A program made the position numbers and the translations under genes. From Garcia nutans (taxonomy: Eukaryota; Streptophyta; Magnoliopsida; Malpighiales; Euphorbiaceae): 64,000 nt of DNA. A model generated the notes under the pieces. It was not told the DNA's origin and did not search any database. It saw only the letters and a list, made by a program, of their open reading frames with translations. The stretch lies in assembly GCA_947685225.1 (NCBI GenBank), contig CANTUV010000009.1:186001-250000 (forward strand), read 5' to 3'. Every line of letters begins with the position of its first letter. Position 1 is the first letter of the stretch. Shown piece by piece: positions 12,086 to 23,559 of the stretch.

Positions 12086-13586
12086 AATAAAAATTACTTA
12101 TTGCACCACTACAATATTAAAAAATATATTTTTTTTTTATTTACTTTTATCTTGAATTTATTTGCCCTCAGCTGAATTTTGGTCTTGTCACTATATATTA
12201 GTTAAGATTAGAAGTATTTAATATTCATTTAGGTAAATGTGAAATTTTATAATTAATATTATTTTGAATATATCAAAACTATAATTAAAGTGAAATAAAT
12301 TTTTTTTATAAAACTAATAATTAAAATGAAATGGATGGAGTTTAATTAAAGGCTAAAAAGAACTAAAAAAAATCATGTAGTTGTTGGCATAGTTTATTTG
12401 TAATTAGTGTTAAAAGGTCCTCATCATTTCCTCTTTTCTTTAGTAGTTAAGCATTTAATTAGTTTTACAATAAGTTGATAAAATTCGCAGTTAGTAACCA
12501 AAAAGCAAACATCGTAAATAAAGGCTGAAAATGAAAAAAAAAAAAAGAAGAAGAAAAGTTCATACAGCTGGCATAGGTTTTTTTATTATTATTTTTCTTT
12601 TATTCTTTTGTGATTGTGCGAAAATGTATTCATTATTTTGACCTTTCATATGTAGTTGAGCATTTATTTAGTTTTGAAATTACAAAGAAGCCGGTAGTTA
12701 CTAGTTATTAATTAAAAACTTCAAAAAGTTGACCCTAAAACCCTCAAACAATAATATTTTAATATGAATTGATTTGAAATTTACCAAAATCAAAAGGCTT
12801 AATACATAATTTAACATTTATATTTGTATAAAAATTTCTATAAACTCTTTATATTTTACGGGTGTCCTAAAATATATGTCTATTATTTTAAAATAGTATT
12901 ATTATATACTCAGGTCAAGTAGTTGAATCTAACCAAAACCTTAATCTTTTTGTCAAATTTCAATTTGAATGAATTTCATGGATTCCAAAATGTAATAAAT
13001 ATCACATTATTCTCATTTTATCAATGATTTGTGCCCACGAACTTGTCACGGTAAATGGGTAGAGTAAAATAACTTCATCCTCGAAGGAAATATGAACTTG
13101 CATTATCATTTACAATATGTTGTCTTTTAGAAGGGCTTTGTTGATATTGTAGGTGTTTTGCAGTTGGGTATGAACTCATTTTGTGGAAAATCAATTTATA
13201 TATAAACAATCAGATTTCTGTTGGAATGAAATTCATATTTTGAAGTTCAATTTTGTTCTTTTTTTATTGAATGTCAATTTAATTTTCATAGAGTACAAGT
13301 TTGGCACTATCACACTTCAGAATAGATTTATGATTAGTAGCAACTACTGCTTTTATATGAGAGTGCATTTTCCAACATACATAATCCCCATAATATATAA
13401 TCATCGGATTGGGCAAAATAAATAAAGTGATCTAGATCCCCAAGCATTAACAAATGTAATTTTCCATATTTTAATCGAGGAAAAAATACAATAAAGAATA
13501 ATCTATGATTCCCATTTCATAAAACTAATTAGAAAAATAATATATATGTGTGTATCTATCTATATATATATATATATATATATATA
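12086..13586. other. AT-rich flank inside duplication copy A, no gene
   Basis: AT-rich sequence matching 17320-18825 and 21940-22040 of copy B. An 80-codon open stretch at 13183-13425 is not kept as an open frame in copy B and has no recognisable domain, so I do not call it a gene. Confidence 0.6.
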
Positions 13587-13982
13587 CATGGGCGGAACCA
13601 ATGGGGGGTCTATGGCCCCCCCTTGGTTCCTATATACATATACATGTATATGTATATGTATATATATATAATTTATAATATTTAGTTTAAATAATTAGTT
13701 TAAATATTTTTTTAAAAATATCTCAAAATATATATAAATATTATTTAAAAAATAATATATATTATGTAATTTTTGAAAATAAAATTTAGATATTGAAATA
13801 AAAATAATAAAAATTTTAATAGTTTATTATTTAATATAAAAATAAAATTGAATACAAATATTAATACCAATTATTTATATTAATTTTTTAATATGAAAAT
13901 AAAATTAAATATAAATTCGTATGTATTTTTTTTTGCTTGAAAATTTTACCCCCCCTTCGCCGGTGTCCTGATTTCGCCCCTG
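13587..13982. mobile_element. hAT-like MITE, 396 bp, with empty site in copy B
   Basis: The insert begins CATGGGCGGAACCA and ends (reverse complement) CAGGGGCGAAATCAGG, giving imperfect terminal inverted repeats of the CAGGGGCGGA type known from plant hAT MITEs. It is flanked by TATATATA on both sides (13579-13586 and 13983-13990), consistent with an 8-bp target duplication, although the site lies in a TA repeat. Duplication copy B has no insert at the matching place (about 22050), so this is a real insertion after the duplication. The interior is AT-rich and non-coding. Confidence 0.78.
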
Positions 13983-13990
13983 TATATATA

Positions 13991-15483
13991 TATATATGAA
14001 CCCTAGCATAGCGAACAAACAAATTCTTTCTTCTCCAATCTTCTGTTCCATTGTCTTTGCTCCTCAAACTCCTTCACACTTCTCATAAAATCCATAATAA
14101 CCAACTAAAAAATGGTCTGGTGAGAATGACAACCAATCCATAGTGGCAATGGGGGAAATCAGAAGTAATCAAATCATTATTCATTCTGACAATAGAATGA
14201 AAAAAAAAATAAAACAAGTTTAATTGATTGGGTAAGAACGGTGATAGAGAGAATAGTAACTAGAGAAATTGATTCAATTTTATCCTAAATTAATGAATTT
14301 AAAAGCAAATCCAATTAGCCATTATATGGAACAATGAAATAGTGAGAGAGAAGATGAAGGCAGAGAAGAAATGGGAAAATAACTCTTCACGTGTCTTTTA
14401 TACACGCATCCTCCAGCTGAGTTAAGGGCTTATTATTGCTACTTTAAGACAATATTGAAGGTGAGTCTTAGTATACCCACAAAGTGCATGGGCTAATAGG
14501 AAATTATGTATAAGTGCAAGTGTTAAATTTTGTATTGAGCCAAATCAAAATAATCAATTGCTATTTCTACGTAATCAAATTCGTTACAAAAATGATGACA
14601 AGAGTTACTTCAAATTGAACTCTTGGGTACTAGACTTCACTCTTGAGAATGCTCACTTCATAATAATTACAAGGATCAAAATCTTTGTTTTGGCGCTTTA
14701 GAAAATTGAGCTACTTCCCGTGCATGGAGTAATGAATGACTATTTAATACATTTGGCTCAACTTTCTAATTTTACTATAATGACGTCCTTTAATTGTTTC
14801 GGGATATACATATTTTTTTGTAAAATAATCTTAGTAATCTAATTATACAATAATAATATTTAAAATATATTATAATAATTAAAAGTAAAATCAATGAGCA
14901 AATAAAATATTCAAAAAATAGGCACCAGAGTCATATGTTATTCTATTATTATATAAAGGGTAATTGAGTATATAAATTCTAAAAATAATACATAAAAACA
15001 AAATGCAAATACATAAGAAAAGTAAATTAAAATAAAATAATAATTAATCACAAGAGTAAGCGCTAAAAAAATAATACTAATAAAAATAAAGAGCAAAATC
15101 GATAAAAAAAAAAAGATGAATTCACTATTTATCTACGGTGATTTCAATTTCTTTTTTAAATTATTAATAGATTATAGTTTATTGAATATAAATTCCAGTC
15201 ACTCTAAACGAATATCTTCCTAGAGTATTCATTAATGAATATATATAAGTCTCAAAAATTAACATATATATTTTGTTGTCTTTATTTATGTTTCTCTATA
15301 GGAAAATAGAAGGAGCTGATGATCTTTTAATATATTCAAAAGCTATTTAGCTAAGAAGTTTATCTAGAAACTCAACTTGAATTCGGGAATAATTAATGTC
15401 TACTGTGATAATTATAGTGCTAATTTACCTGACAAATGATCAAATAGTGTTTCTTTTTTGAACAATAAACACTACATATATTA
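13991..15483. other. Non-coding part of duplication copy A
   Basis: This matches 22058-23544 of copy B. It begins with a pyrimidine-rich, leader-like stretch (14010-14110) and contains conserved-looking text near 14380-14470, but no frame stays open in both copies and no family is recognised. It ends with AT-rich sequence at the duplication breakpoint. Confidence 0.5.
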
Positions 15484-17320
15484 GTCAAGTAAGAGAACAA
15501 TCTTTAGATGTTAAAAAAGCAGTTAGTCAAGTAAGAGCACAATCTTTAGAGAGTTTGTATAACAAACTTGGAACAAAGGAAGGAAAAATGCTATCTATAA
15601 ATTAGCTAAGATAAAGAAAAAGAAATGTCGTGATTTTAACCAAGTTAAGTGCATTGAAGATAATGAGAATAATGTTCTGGTTCAAGAAGAGGATATTAAG
15701 GAACGATAGAGAAACTATTTTGAGAAACTTCTTAATGATAACCATAGTGGTAACATTGAGGATTTAGACGTTAGACTGGCGAAAAATGTGAAATACACTA
15801 GATGAATTCGATTTTCGAAAGTTAAGAAAGCTTTGAAGATAATGAAAGTTGGTAAAGCCTGTAAAACAGATGGGATACCTATTGAGGTTTGAAAATGTTT
15901 GGGAAATACAGGAGTTGCATAGTTGACATCTTTATTCAAAAAGATCTCAAGTGCAAAGAAAAATGTCTAATGAATGGAGACAACGTAATTTGATACTTAT
16001 TTTTAAGAATAAAAGAGATATTCAGAATTGCTCAAATTATAGAGCTATAAAGCTTATGAGCCACATTATAAAATTATAGGAGAGAGTTATGAAACACTGT
16101 TTGCAGTTAGATACTTGTATCTCTCCAAATCAGTTTGGCTTTATTCCTAGTCGATCAACTATGGAAGCTATTTTTCTTATAAGAGATTTGATATAAAAGT
16201 ATAGAGAGATGAAGAAGGACTTACATATGATTTTTATTGACTTAGAAAAGACATACGATAGAGTCTCTAGAGAAGTTTTATAGTGGGTCATAGAGCTAGG
16301 GAATATCTATACGATATATTTAAGTCTTGAAAGATATGTATGAGGGAGCCATCACCAGTGTCCGTACTGTGGGAGGGGATACTAAGAATTTTTTTATTTC
16401 TATTGGATTACACCAAGGTTCAACTTTGAGCCCTTATCTTTTCACCTTAGTCATGGATGAGCTAACAAGACATATATAAGATGACATCCATTTGTGTATG
16501 ATGTTTGCAGATGATATTGTATTAATAGATGAGACTCAAATAGGGGTAAGTTAAAAGTTGGAGTTATGAAGAAGCATTTTAGTATCTAAGAGTTTTTAGC
16601 TAAGTAGAACTAAGACTGAGTATATGCATTGTAGATTTAATAGCGAGAATAGAGAAAGAGACAAAATTATTTTAGACGAATAACAGTATCTTATAGTACT
16701 CATTTTAAATACCTTGGCTTTATTCTTTAAGAAGATGGGGGTTGTGAAGAAGATGTAAGTCATGGGATTAAAGCTGATTGGATGAAGTGGAGAGGTATTA
16801 TAAGAGTTTTATGTGATCGAAAGATGCCAATTAAATTAAAAGAAAAATTCTACAACACTGCAATATGGCGTACGATGATGTACGGTAGTGAGTGTTGGGC
16901 AATAAAAAGACAACACATGAGTACAATGCATATTACATAAATGAGAATGATAAGATGAATATATGGTCATACTAGGATGGATAGAATCTGCAATAAGTGT
17001 ATTACAAAAAAAGAGGGGTAGCACCTATTGAGAATAAGATAAGAAAGCATAGATTGAGATGGTTTGGCCATATAAAACGAAGGCCTAGCGATGCGCCGGT
17101 TAGAAAATCGAACAAGTTAGAGTAGATATAGCTAAGAGAGGCAGAGGTAGGCCTAAACTGACTTGGTCAAAAGTGGTCCAAAATAATCTTATGATGTTAC
17201 ATCTATCAGAAGAGATAACCATAAATTGTACTGAGTAGAAAAGAAGAATCCATATAGCCGACCCCAATTGACTTGGGATTAAGACTTTGTTGAGTTGAGT
17301 TGAGTTGAGTATAGAAATTA
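15484..17320 (+). pseudogene. LINE reverse transcriptase fragment, duplicated copy B
   Basis: This is the duplicated 3' part of the TTGAG-tailed LINE. RT blocks (KALKIMKVGKACKTDGIPIE, LNQFGF-like, the LHQGSTLSPYLFTLVMDEL block near 16400, FADDIVLIDETQIG near 16505) and the C-terminal blocks (YGSECWAIKR) are readable across several frames. It has its own stops and frameshifts in addition to those shared with copy A. The fragment ends with the TTGAG array near 17285-17310. Its 5' end is set by the duplication breakpoint, not by reverse transcription. Confidence 0.85.
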
Positions 17321-18157
17321 AAAATAAAAATTAATTGTTCCACTACTGTAATATTAAAAAAATTATTTTTATTTAATTTTATCTTGAATTTATTTGCCCT
17401 CAGCTAAATTTTTATTTTGCCACTATATATTAGTTAAGATTAGAAGTATTTAATACTCATTTGGGTAAATGTGAAATTTTATAATTAATATTATTTTGAA
17501 TATATCAAAACTATAATTAAAGTGAAATAAATTTTTTTATAAAATTAATAATTAAAATGAAACGAATGGAGTTTAATTAAAGGCTAAAAAGAACTAAAAA
17601 AATCACGTAGTTATTGGCATAGTTTATTTGTAATTAGTGTTAAAGGGTCCTCATCATTTCCTCTTTTCTTTAGTAGTTAAGCATTTAATTAGTTTTACAA
17701 TAAGTTGATATAATTCGCAGTTAGTAACCAAAAGGCAAACATCGTAATTAAAGGCTGAAAATGAAAAAAAAAAAAAGAAAAGAAGAAAAGTTCATATAGC
17801 TGGCATAGGTTTTATTATTATTATTTTTCTTTTATTCTTTTGTGATTAGTGCGAAAAGTTATTCATTATTTTGAGCTTTCATATGTAGTTGAGCATTTAT
17901 TTAGTTTTGAAATTACAAAGAAGTCGGTAGTGACTAGTTATTAATTAAAAACTTCAAAAAGTTGACCCTAAAAACCTCAAACAATAATATTTTAATATGA
18001 ATTGATTTGAAATTTACCAAAATCAGAAGGCTTAATACATAATTTAACATCTATATTTGTACAAAAATTTCTATAAACTCTTTATATTTTACGGGTGTCC
18101 TAAAACATATATCTATTATTTGAAAATAGTATTATTATATACTCAGGTCAGGTAGTT

Positions 18158-18288
18158 GTCAGCTCACAAAAAAGCATATATTACACGTGCCTTAACCCTT
18201 TTTATCTGAATTTCTCAGTTCACTAAGTCCATTAATCTTTGGTTTCCTAAATCTGCTTTCCTCTGTATAAAATCTTCATTTCCCAATC
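18158..18288. other. 131-bp segment present only in duplication copy B
   Basis: Copy A runs directly from GTAGTTG into AATCTAACC at about 12925, whereas copy B has 131 bp between the same words. There are no inverted repeats and no target duplication at the ends, so a deletion in copy A is more likely than an insertion in copy B. Confidence 0.8.
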
Positions 18289-18810
18289 TAACCAAAACCT
18301 TAATCTTTTTGTCAAATTTCAATTTGAATGAGTTTCATGGATTCCAAAATGTAATAAATATCACCTTATTCTCATTTTATCAATGATTTGTGCCCACGAA
18401 CTTGTCACGGTAAATGGGTAGAGTAAAATAACTTCATCATCGAAGGAAATATGAAATTTCTTGCATTATCGTTTACAACATGTTGTCCTTTAGAAGGGCT
18501 TTGTTGATATTGAAGGTGTTTTGCAGTTGCGTATGAATTCATTTTGTGGAAAATCAATTTATATATAAACAATCAGATTTCTATTTGAATGGAATTCATA
18601 TTTTGAAGTTCAATTTCGTTTTTTTTTTTTGAATGTCAATTTAATTTTCATAGAGTACAAGTTAGGCACTATCACACTTCAGAATAGATGTATGATTCGT
18701 AGCAGCTACTGCTTTTATATGATAGTGCATTTCCAACATACATAATCCCCATTATATATAATCATCGGATTGGGCAAAATAAATAAAGTGATATAGATCC
18801 CCAAGCATTA

Positions 18811-18825
18811 ACAAATGTAATTTTC
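18811..18825 (+). repeat. Target-site duplication, left
   Basis: The 15-bp word ACAAATGTAATTTTC directly precedes the LINE and is repeated at 21925-21939. One more A could belong to it, but this cannot be separated from the poly-A tail. Confidence 0.93.
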
Positions 18826-18827
18826 TG

Positions 18828-21248
18828 TCTTGGAATAAGCTTACCTTCGGAAACGTTTTTTCAGCTGTCAAGCAAGCTGAAATTGCAACTGATACAGCTG
18901 AAACTGATTATATTAACGATTCTTCATCTGATGCTCGGTGCAAGTGGCAGGCTGCCCAGACTGATCTTATTCTTAAACTTCGTATCGAGGAGATGTTTTG
19001 GAAGCAGAAATCTCATGTTAAATGGCTGAAAGATGGTGACTTGAACACTTCTTTTTTTCATAATTATGTTAAGACTTTAAGGAAGGTTCAACGTATCTCT
19101 TCTATTCGATCCGAAGTGGGAGATTGGTTGACTTCTCAGGATGAGATTGGCAACGCTGCTGTGACTTATTTTTCTTCTCTTTTTAAAGAGGATGCTGTGA
19201 CTACTGATACGTCTTCTATGTTACAATTTATTCCTTCCTTAATATCTGATAATGATAATGCTCTTATGGGTGCCATTCCAGATGATACTGAAATCAAAAA
19301 AGCTGTTTGGCAGCTCGATCCAACTAGTGCTCCCGGTCCAGATGGCTTCGAACGACAGTTTTATCGTGACTGTTGGGAGATTATCCATTGGGATGTCTGC
19401 AGTGCAGTGAAAGAGTTTTATCTTGGCTTGCCGATTCCTCAGTCTTTTAGCTCTACTCAAATCATCCTCATTCCAAAAGTTGACAGGCCATCAAGCTTTG
19501 CTCAATACAGACCAATTTGTCTTGCTAATTTTATCAATAAAGTCTGCACCAGAATCTTAGCTAATCGTATGGCGCCTTTTCTTGTCTCTCTTATTTCTCC
19601 TGAGCAAGCAGGCTTTATGAAAGGTCGGTCTATCCATTCTCATATTTTGTTAGCTAATGAGTTAATTCATGAGATTGACAGGAAAGCTCGAGGTGGTAAT
19701 ATGGCGATTAAGCTTGATATGGCCAAGGCATTCGATCGTGTTTCGTGGTCCTTCCTTCGGGCTGTTTTATTGAAATTCGGTTTCTCTCTTTCCATTGTGA
19801 ATCTTATCATGGCTAATCTAGCTTCTTCAAAGATGTCAGTGTGTGTTAATGGAATTAACTATGGATTTTTTGCTCCTACTAGGGGGGTTAAACAAGGAGA
19901 TCCACTTTCACCTTATCTTTTTATTCTTGCCTCAGAGTGTTTTTCACGGGGTCTTTCTGCTATGGTTGCTTCCGGGAGAATTCAACACTATAAATTGACC
20001 AGGAATGCTTCTATTATTACCCATCTTGCCTTTGCAGATGATTTGCTTATTTTCATACGTGGTAATATGCGTAGCATTCAAAATTTCAAGAAATTTTTGC
20101 AAAGCTATCAATGTGCTTCAGGGCATCTTATAAATTTTGACAAAAGTTCCTTTTATGTCTCCAAGAAGACGAGAGCTTCCTCTATTTCTAGGCTTGAGAA
20201 CGCCTTAGCAATTAAGAGGAAATATTTGCCTTTCACTTATTTGGGAGCGCCTATTTATCAGGGAATAAATAGAGTGCAATATTGTTATGATCTGATTAAA
20301 AAGATAGACTCCAAGCTTATGGGTTGGACCAAACGTCTATTATCTCAGGGAGGCAAACTTATGCTCATTAAACATGTTCTTTCTTCTATTCCCATTCATA
20401 TAATGGGAGCGATGAAACTTCCTGCAAAAGTCATTCGCACTTTGGAAACACGAATGGCAAACTTTCTCTGGAGTGGTTCTGGGAAGCATGAACGAAGGCA
20501 TTGGGTAAGATTTCATAATTTATGTTTTCCGAAAGAAGAAGGTGGGCTTGGAATTCGTGCACTTGTTGACATTCAAGACACTTATTCGGTAAAGCTTTGG
20601 TGGTCAATTCAATTTGAATCCTCTTTGTGGGCCAAATATATACGGCAAAAATATTACAGGAATGGTAATATGTCTCCTCAAATTATTGACTCTTGCACTT
20701 GGAAAAGGATTTGCCGTGTTCATGATTTTGCTATAAACTTGTGGAATAATAATGAATCTCTACATTCTCTGCTTACTCATCAAAATGCAAGTCTCTCTTT
20801 TTCAGAGGTTTTTAAGGTTGTCCGACGGCGTAAAAGCCAATCTCTTTCATTTCAGATGTTGTGGGACAGCTCCTTCCCTACGAAGATATCCTTCTTATCC
20901 TGGAGAATATGTATGGATGCCCTCCCTCTTCCCCATTGTCTTGAACTGCTGGGAATTCACGGGCCTTATGTTTGCCCTTTCTGCATGGCTGCTGGTGGTT
21001 CTTTGAACCACATGTTTTATTTATGTCCGAAAGTTTATCCCATTTGGCAATACTTTGGTGCTTTTTTTCTGCAGAATTTTTGTATTCTCTCATCCCTACG
21101 ACAAGAACTTATGGCTTGGTGGTTGGTGGCTAAGCCAAATTCAACCTTGGGATTGCTACGCCGTCTTGTCCCTCAAATTATTATCTGGCAGGTATGGAAA
21201 GCATATTGTTCATTTACATGGGGTAAAGGTGATTTTTTTTGTTGCTAG
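18828..21248 (+). pseudogene. LINE ORF2: reverse transcriptase + zf-RVT, one long open frame
   Basis: The frame is open from the truncated 5' edge (18828) to TAG at 21248, about 806 codons; the first internal ATG is at 18993. Blocks in order: VKWLKDGDLNTSFFHNYVK, TSAPGPDGFERQFYRDCWE, QIILIPKVDRPSSFAQYRPI, ISPEQAGFMKGRSI, MAIKLDMAKAFDRVSW (first catalytic Asp), GVKQGDPLSPYLFILASE, HLAFADDLLIFIRGN (FADD pair), YLGAPIYQG, and the zf-RVT segment SFPTKISFLSWRI with VCPFCMAAGGSLNH. All RT catalytic residues are present. The endonuclease is missing because of the 5' truncation. The frame ends early because of one extra T in a T8 run at 21233-21240; the RNase H domain continues in the next frame. Confidence 0.93.
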
Positions 21249-21888
21249 TATTATTTTGCAAATTCGGAGCTATATTTATAAATGGGGAGTTATAAATTCT
21301 GCAAAGAAATTTGCTAGCCAAAGCGCTCATTGCTTAACTGATCTTCTCCCGGAAAATTTTGGCCGACTAAACCGGAAATTGATGATTGTTCGGTGGCTGA
21401 AACCTACCTCTGCAGCTTTCAAAATCAACGTTGATGCTTCCTTTACTCCATCTTTATCAATAGGTGGAGTGGTTATTCGAGATATTTTTGGGCAATTTGT
21501 TGCTGGCTGTTGTTTTCCGCTCATTGCTTGTTCGCCATGGCAGGCCGAAGCTTTAGCACTTCTTCGAGGCATTAAATGGAGCAGGTTATATGTGTCGGGA
21601 TCTCTCCAATTTGAAACAGATTCGTCACAATTGGTTTCTTGCTTACATACTGACGTCTAATTGCTGGTTGATGGAACAATTTTGGAGATTTCTTCTCTCC
21701 TTGTCTCTCTCAATTGTTTCATTTCTCATACGTACAGGGAAAGCAATCAAGTTGCTCATTCCTTGGCTCACTTTAGTAGAATGAATAATGCTTCTTTTGT
21801 CTATCATAATTTTTCTTCTTTGCCCAAAATTATTAAGGGCTTAATTATTTCTGAATGTATGAATTTGCCCTATTTGAGATATAATTAA
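21234..21888 (+). pseudogene. LINE ORF2 C-terminus: RNase H domain, out of frame
   Basis: Reading one base on from the RT frame gives an RNase H of the plant LINE type. KINVDASFTP has the first Asp, AEALALLRGIKW the Glu, and FETDSSQLVSCL the second Asp. The segment near RESNQVAHSLAHF has His where many relatives have Asp. Removing one T from the run at 21233-21240 joins it to the RT. A TAA at 21658-21660 interrupts the domain once; the same frame then stays open to 21888. So the C-terminus is broken by one frameshift and one nonsense codon. Confidence 0.87.
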
Positions 21889-21924
21889 AATATTCGGTGG
21901 TACCGTCCACCTTTATAAAAAAAA

Positions 21925-21939
21925 ACAAATGTAATTTTC
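21925..21939 (+). repeat. Target-site duplication, right
   Basis: Exact copy of the 15-bp word at 18811-18825, directly after the LINE's A tail. From here the sequence again matches duplication copy A. Confidence 0.93.
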
Positions 21940-23544
21940 CATATTTTAATCAAGGAAAAAATACAATAAAGAATAATCTATAATTACCATTTCATAAAAC
22001 TAATTAGAAAAATAATGTATATATGTGTATCTATCTATCTATATATATATATATATGAACCCTAGCACAACGAACAAATAAATTCTTTCTTCTCCAATCT
22101 TTTGTTTCATTATCTTTGCTCCTCAAACTCCTTCACACTTCTCATAAAACCCATAATAACCAACTAAAAAATGGTCTGGTGAGAATGACAACCAATCCAT
22201 AGTGGTAATGGGGGAAATCAGAAGTAATCAAATCATCATTCATTCTGACAATCGAATGAAAAAATAGAGAACAAGTTTAATTGATTGGGTAAGCACGGTG
22301 ATAGAGAGAATAGTAACTAGAGAAATTGATTTAATTTTACCCTAAATTAATGGATTTAAAAGCAAATCCAATTAGCCATTACATGGAACTAGAAATAGTG
22401 AGAGAGAAGATGAAGGCAGAGAAGAAATGGAAAAATAACTCTTCACGTGTCTTTTATACATGCACTTTTCACGCTCTTCCTCCAGCTGAGTTAAGGGCTT
22501 ATTATTGCTACTTTAAGACAATATTGAAGGTGAGGCTTAGTATACCCACAAAGTGCTTGGGCTAATAGGAAATTATGTATAAGTGCAAGTGTTAAATTAT
22601 GTATTGAGCCAAATCAAAATAATCAATTACTATTTCTACGTAATCAAAGTCATTACAAAATGATGACAAGAGTTACTTCAAATTGAACTCTTGGGTACTA
22701 GACTTCACTCTTGAGAATGCTCACTTCATAATAATTACAAGGATCAATATCTTTGTTTTGGCGCTTTAGAAAATTGAGCTACTTCCCATGCTTGGAGTAA
22801 TAAATGACTATTTAATACATTTGGCTCAACTTTCTAATTTTACTATAATGACCTCCTTGAATTGTTTCAAGATATACATATTTTTTAAAAAAAATTAATC
22901 TTAGTAATCTAATTACACAATAATAACATTTAAAATATATTATAATAATTAAAAGTAAAATCAATGAGCAAATAAAATATCCAAAAAATAGGCACCAAAA
23001 TCATATGTTATTCTATCATTATATAAAGGGCAATTGAGTATATAAATTCTAAAAATAATACATAAAAACAAAATACAAATACATAAGAAAAGTAAATTAA
23101 AATAAAATAATAATTAATTACAAGAGTAAGGGCTAAAAAAATAATACTAATAAAAATGAAGAGCAAAACCGATAAAAAAGATGAATTCACTATTTATCTA
23201 TAGTGATTTCAGTTTCTCTTTTAAATTATTAATAGATTATAGGTTATTGAATATAAATTCCAATCACTGTAAACGAATATATTCCTAGAGTATTCATTAA
23301 TGAAGATATATAAGTCTCAAAAATTAACATATATATATATATTATATTGTCTTTGTTTATGTTTCTCTACAATAAAATAGAAGGAGCTGATGATCTTTTA
23401 ATATATTCAAAAGCTATTTAGCTATAGAAACTCAACTCGAATTCGGGAATAATTACTCTCTACTGTGATAATTATAGTGCTAATTTACCCGACAAATGAT
23501 GAAATAGTATTTCTTTTTTGAACAATAAACACTGCATATATTAG
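21940..23544. other. Distal part of duplication copy B, non-coding
   Basis: This continues copy B after the LINE and matches 13456-15483 apart from the MITE. A 71-codon open frame (22350-22565) is broken in copy A by a 14-bp difference and has no recognised domain. A microsatellite (TATC then TA) lies at 22025-22055, where copy A has the MITE. Confidence 0.6.
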
Positions 23545-23559
23545 TAAATAAATGTTAAT

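Larger units (their letters stand above)
10276..15483 (+). repeat. Segmental tandem duplication, copy A (about 5.2 kb)
   Basis: The sequence from TTAGTCAGGTAAGAG (10273) to the CATATATTAG at about 15483 recurs in the same order at 15484-23544, with a few percent substitutions and small indels. The unit holds the 3' part of the TTGAG LINE, AT-rich flank, and a stretch with the 14010-14160 leader-like sequence. Copy A has a private 396-bp hAT-like insertion at 13587-13982 and lacks the 131 bp present in copy B at 18158-18288. Confidence 0.92.
18826..21924 (+). mobile_element. 5'-truncated LINE with poly-A and perfect target-site duplication
   Basis: The insertion is bounded by ACAAATGTAATTTTC at 18811-18825 and again at 21925-21939. 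Copy A of the duplication (about 13449) holds that word once, with uninterrupted flanks, which proves the boundaries. The element begins inside ORF2, after the endonuclease, and ends in a short A run (21917-21924). Coding capacity is RT, zf-RVT and RNase H. The long open frame and perfect target duplication indicate a recent insertion, clearly after the segmental duplication. Confidence 0.95.
15484..23544 (+). repeat. Segmental tandem duplication, copy B, interrupted by a LINE
   Basis: This is the second copy of the unit at 10276-15483. The LINE part is 15484-17320, the flank is 17320-18825, then comes a 3.1-kb LINE insertion with target-site duplications, and the unit resumes at 21940 and ends near 23544. 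Removing the LINE leaves about 4.95 kb, close to copy A without its MITE. The start of copy B shows a local repeat: a block of about 27 bp at 15482-15508 is repeated at 15522-15548 with ATGTTAAAAAAGCAG between, which looks like a templated repair junction. Confidence 0.92.

Noticed and set aside
13183..13425. 80-codon plus-strand frame
   Set aside because: Not preserved in duplication copy B and of low-complexity AT-driven composition.
22350..22565. 71-codon plus-strand frame in duplication copy B
   Set aside because: The matching frame in copy A is broken by an indel and no domain is seen, so it is not under coding constraint.
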